NCBI GenBank assembly: GCA_963851215.1
Contig: CAWKOG010000015.1
Location: 124,001-188,000, forward strand
Length of the DNA: 64,000 nt
Origin: DATKFM01 sp963851215
GTDB lineage: Bacteria > Pseudomonadota > Alphaproteobacteria > Dongiales > Dongiaceae
Direction of reading: 5' to 3'
Positions 63,122 to 64,000 of the stretch are shown piece by piece (within the stretch, counting starts at the first letter, position 1; each line of letters begins with the position of its first letter). The notes below the pieces were generated by a model that saw nothing but the letters and a program-made list of their open reading frames with translations, was not told the origin of the DNA and did not search any database. The translations under genes were made by a program, and so were the position numbers.

Positions 63122-64000
63122 ATGGCTGTTTTCGTCGGCGGCAACAAAGCGGCAAATCTCGATAGCTTCAGCTTCACCGAAATTAGCGCCGGGAGCGTCA
63201 CGGTGGCCAACGCCACCACCTATCGCATCACGCGCGGCGCCAGCTATGACCAGTTCACCGGCAATCTGATCTACACGGACGGCGTCCTGACCGGCGGCAC
63301 CATCACCAGCTGGACCCGCGTCAGCGCCGGCGGCAGCGAATTCACAGTTACGGGTCTATCCCTGCCAGTCATCACGCTGCTCGGCGCGCTGGATGCGGCC
63401 GACGACGACGGATTCCTCGAAGCCGTCTTCCATGCCGCCGACACCATGACCGGCACCGCGCTGAACGACGTGCTCGGCGGAATTCGATGGCGACGACAGC
63501 ATGGCTGGCGGCGCCGGCAACGATCTCATGTTCGGCCATGACCATTGGGACACGCTCGATGGCGGCGCCGGCAACGATCAGCTCCTGGGCGGCGCAGGCA
63601 ATGACAGCCTGATCGGCGGCGCCGGCAATGACACGCTCAGCGGCGAGGCCGGCACGAACACGCTGGCCGGCGGCGCCGGCAATGATTTCTACGCTCTCGA
63701 ATTCTCCGGTTCGGTGGTCCAGGAGATGGGCGGCCAGGGCACCGACACGGTGCTCAGCGGCGTCAATCACGAACTCGCCGACAACGTGGAAAATCTGCTG
63801 TTGGCGGGAAATGCCATCACAGGCACCGGCAACGCCCTCGCCAATGCGATCTCCGGCAACGGCAAGGACAACAAGCTCGAAGGCGACGCCGGCAATGACA
63901 CACTCGATGGCGATGCCGGCGCCAACTCAATGACCGGTGGCGCCGGCAACGACGTCTACATCGTCGACGAGGATGGCGACGATATCGTGGAGATCGCCGG
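63122..64000 (+). CDS. RTX-type calcium-binding repeat protein (partial, frameshifted)
   Basis: An N-terminal domain of about 120 residues (NLDSFSFTEISAGSVTVANA, GASYDQFTGNLIYTDGVLTGG) is followed by nonapeptide RTX repeats (GGAGNDLMFG, GGAGNDQLLGGAGNDSLIGG), and NFYALEF- and NVENLLLAGN-like VCBS/haemolysin spacer units. One extra A near 63482 separates the halves (restores LGGFDGDDSMAGG). The gene runs past the window end. Likely a type I secreted, calcium-dependent surface or extracellular protein. ATG 63122 follows GGAGG. Confidence 0.88.

Overview
The window is GC-rich DNA from an alphaproteobacterium, most likely a member of Rhodospirillales or a close relative. This rests on conserved blocks I recognise: tldD-coxB-coxA-ctaB-ctaG-coxC-DUF983-surf1; thrC-M16 peptidase-rimJ; xerD/accA; secA-PPIase-argJ-GNAT-mutT; and comF-grxC-nitrilase-DUF1178. 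No rRNA, tRNA or CRISPR array was seen.

Layout. 1-10.1 kb: a MarR-GNAT regulator, a CUT2-type sugar ABC transporter (permease, ATPase and binding protein on the minus strand), an nfeD-slipin pair, DUF2461, greB and tldD. 10.5-16.9 kb: the aa3-type cytochrome c oxidase operon with its heme and copper assembly factors. 16.9-25.7 kb: an accessory stretch (GNAT, M32 carboxypeptidase, dodecin, hemerythrin, lipoprotein hydrolase, FecR-like protein, DUF6134, methyltransferase) that ends in a 294-bp MITE-like element nested inside another repeat. 25.8-33 kb: thrC, an M16 protease, rimJ-like, yqgE, a DsbD-like reductase and a peroxiredoxin. 33-39 kb: a catabolic cluster with a trimethylamine-dehydrogenase-like flavoprotein, SDR, TIM-barrel isomerase and Gfo/Idh oxidoreductase. 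39-48 kb: EamA transporter, BolA, DUF2889, aroB-aroK, an uncharacterised secreted protein, xerD, a malyl-CoA-lyase-like gene and accA. 48.5-63 kb: secA, parvulin PPIase, argJ, GNAT/mutT, a BioC-like methyltransferase, alcohol dehydrogenase, intradiol dioxygenase, comF, grxC, nitrilase, a WYL regulator, 1-Cys peroxiredoxin, a methyltransferase and DUF1178. The window ends inside an RTX-type repeat protein.

About 17 genes are broken by frameshifts. Comparing frames by eye, nearly all resolve to a single extra base, and several extra bases recur in the same short context (for example GGC[A]CGCATCCGC twice). This looks like systematic sequencing or assembly error rather than gene decay, so I annotate these genes at full span and give the shift positions.

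The most interesting non-coding signals are a CIRCE-geometry operator with no groESL beside it, two perfect CRP-type sites 53 bp apart, a perfect palindrome before a WYL regulator, the nested MITE, three TTGACA hexamers at a 17-bp period, and several families of palindromic intergenic repeats. I found no clear new multi-gene defence or mobile system.
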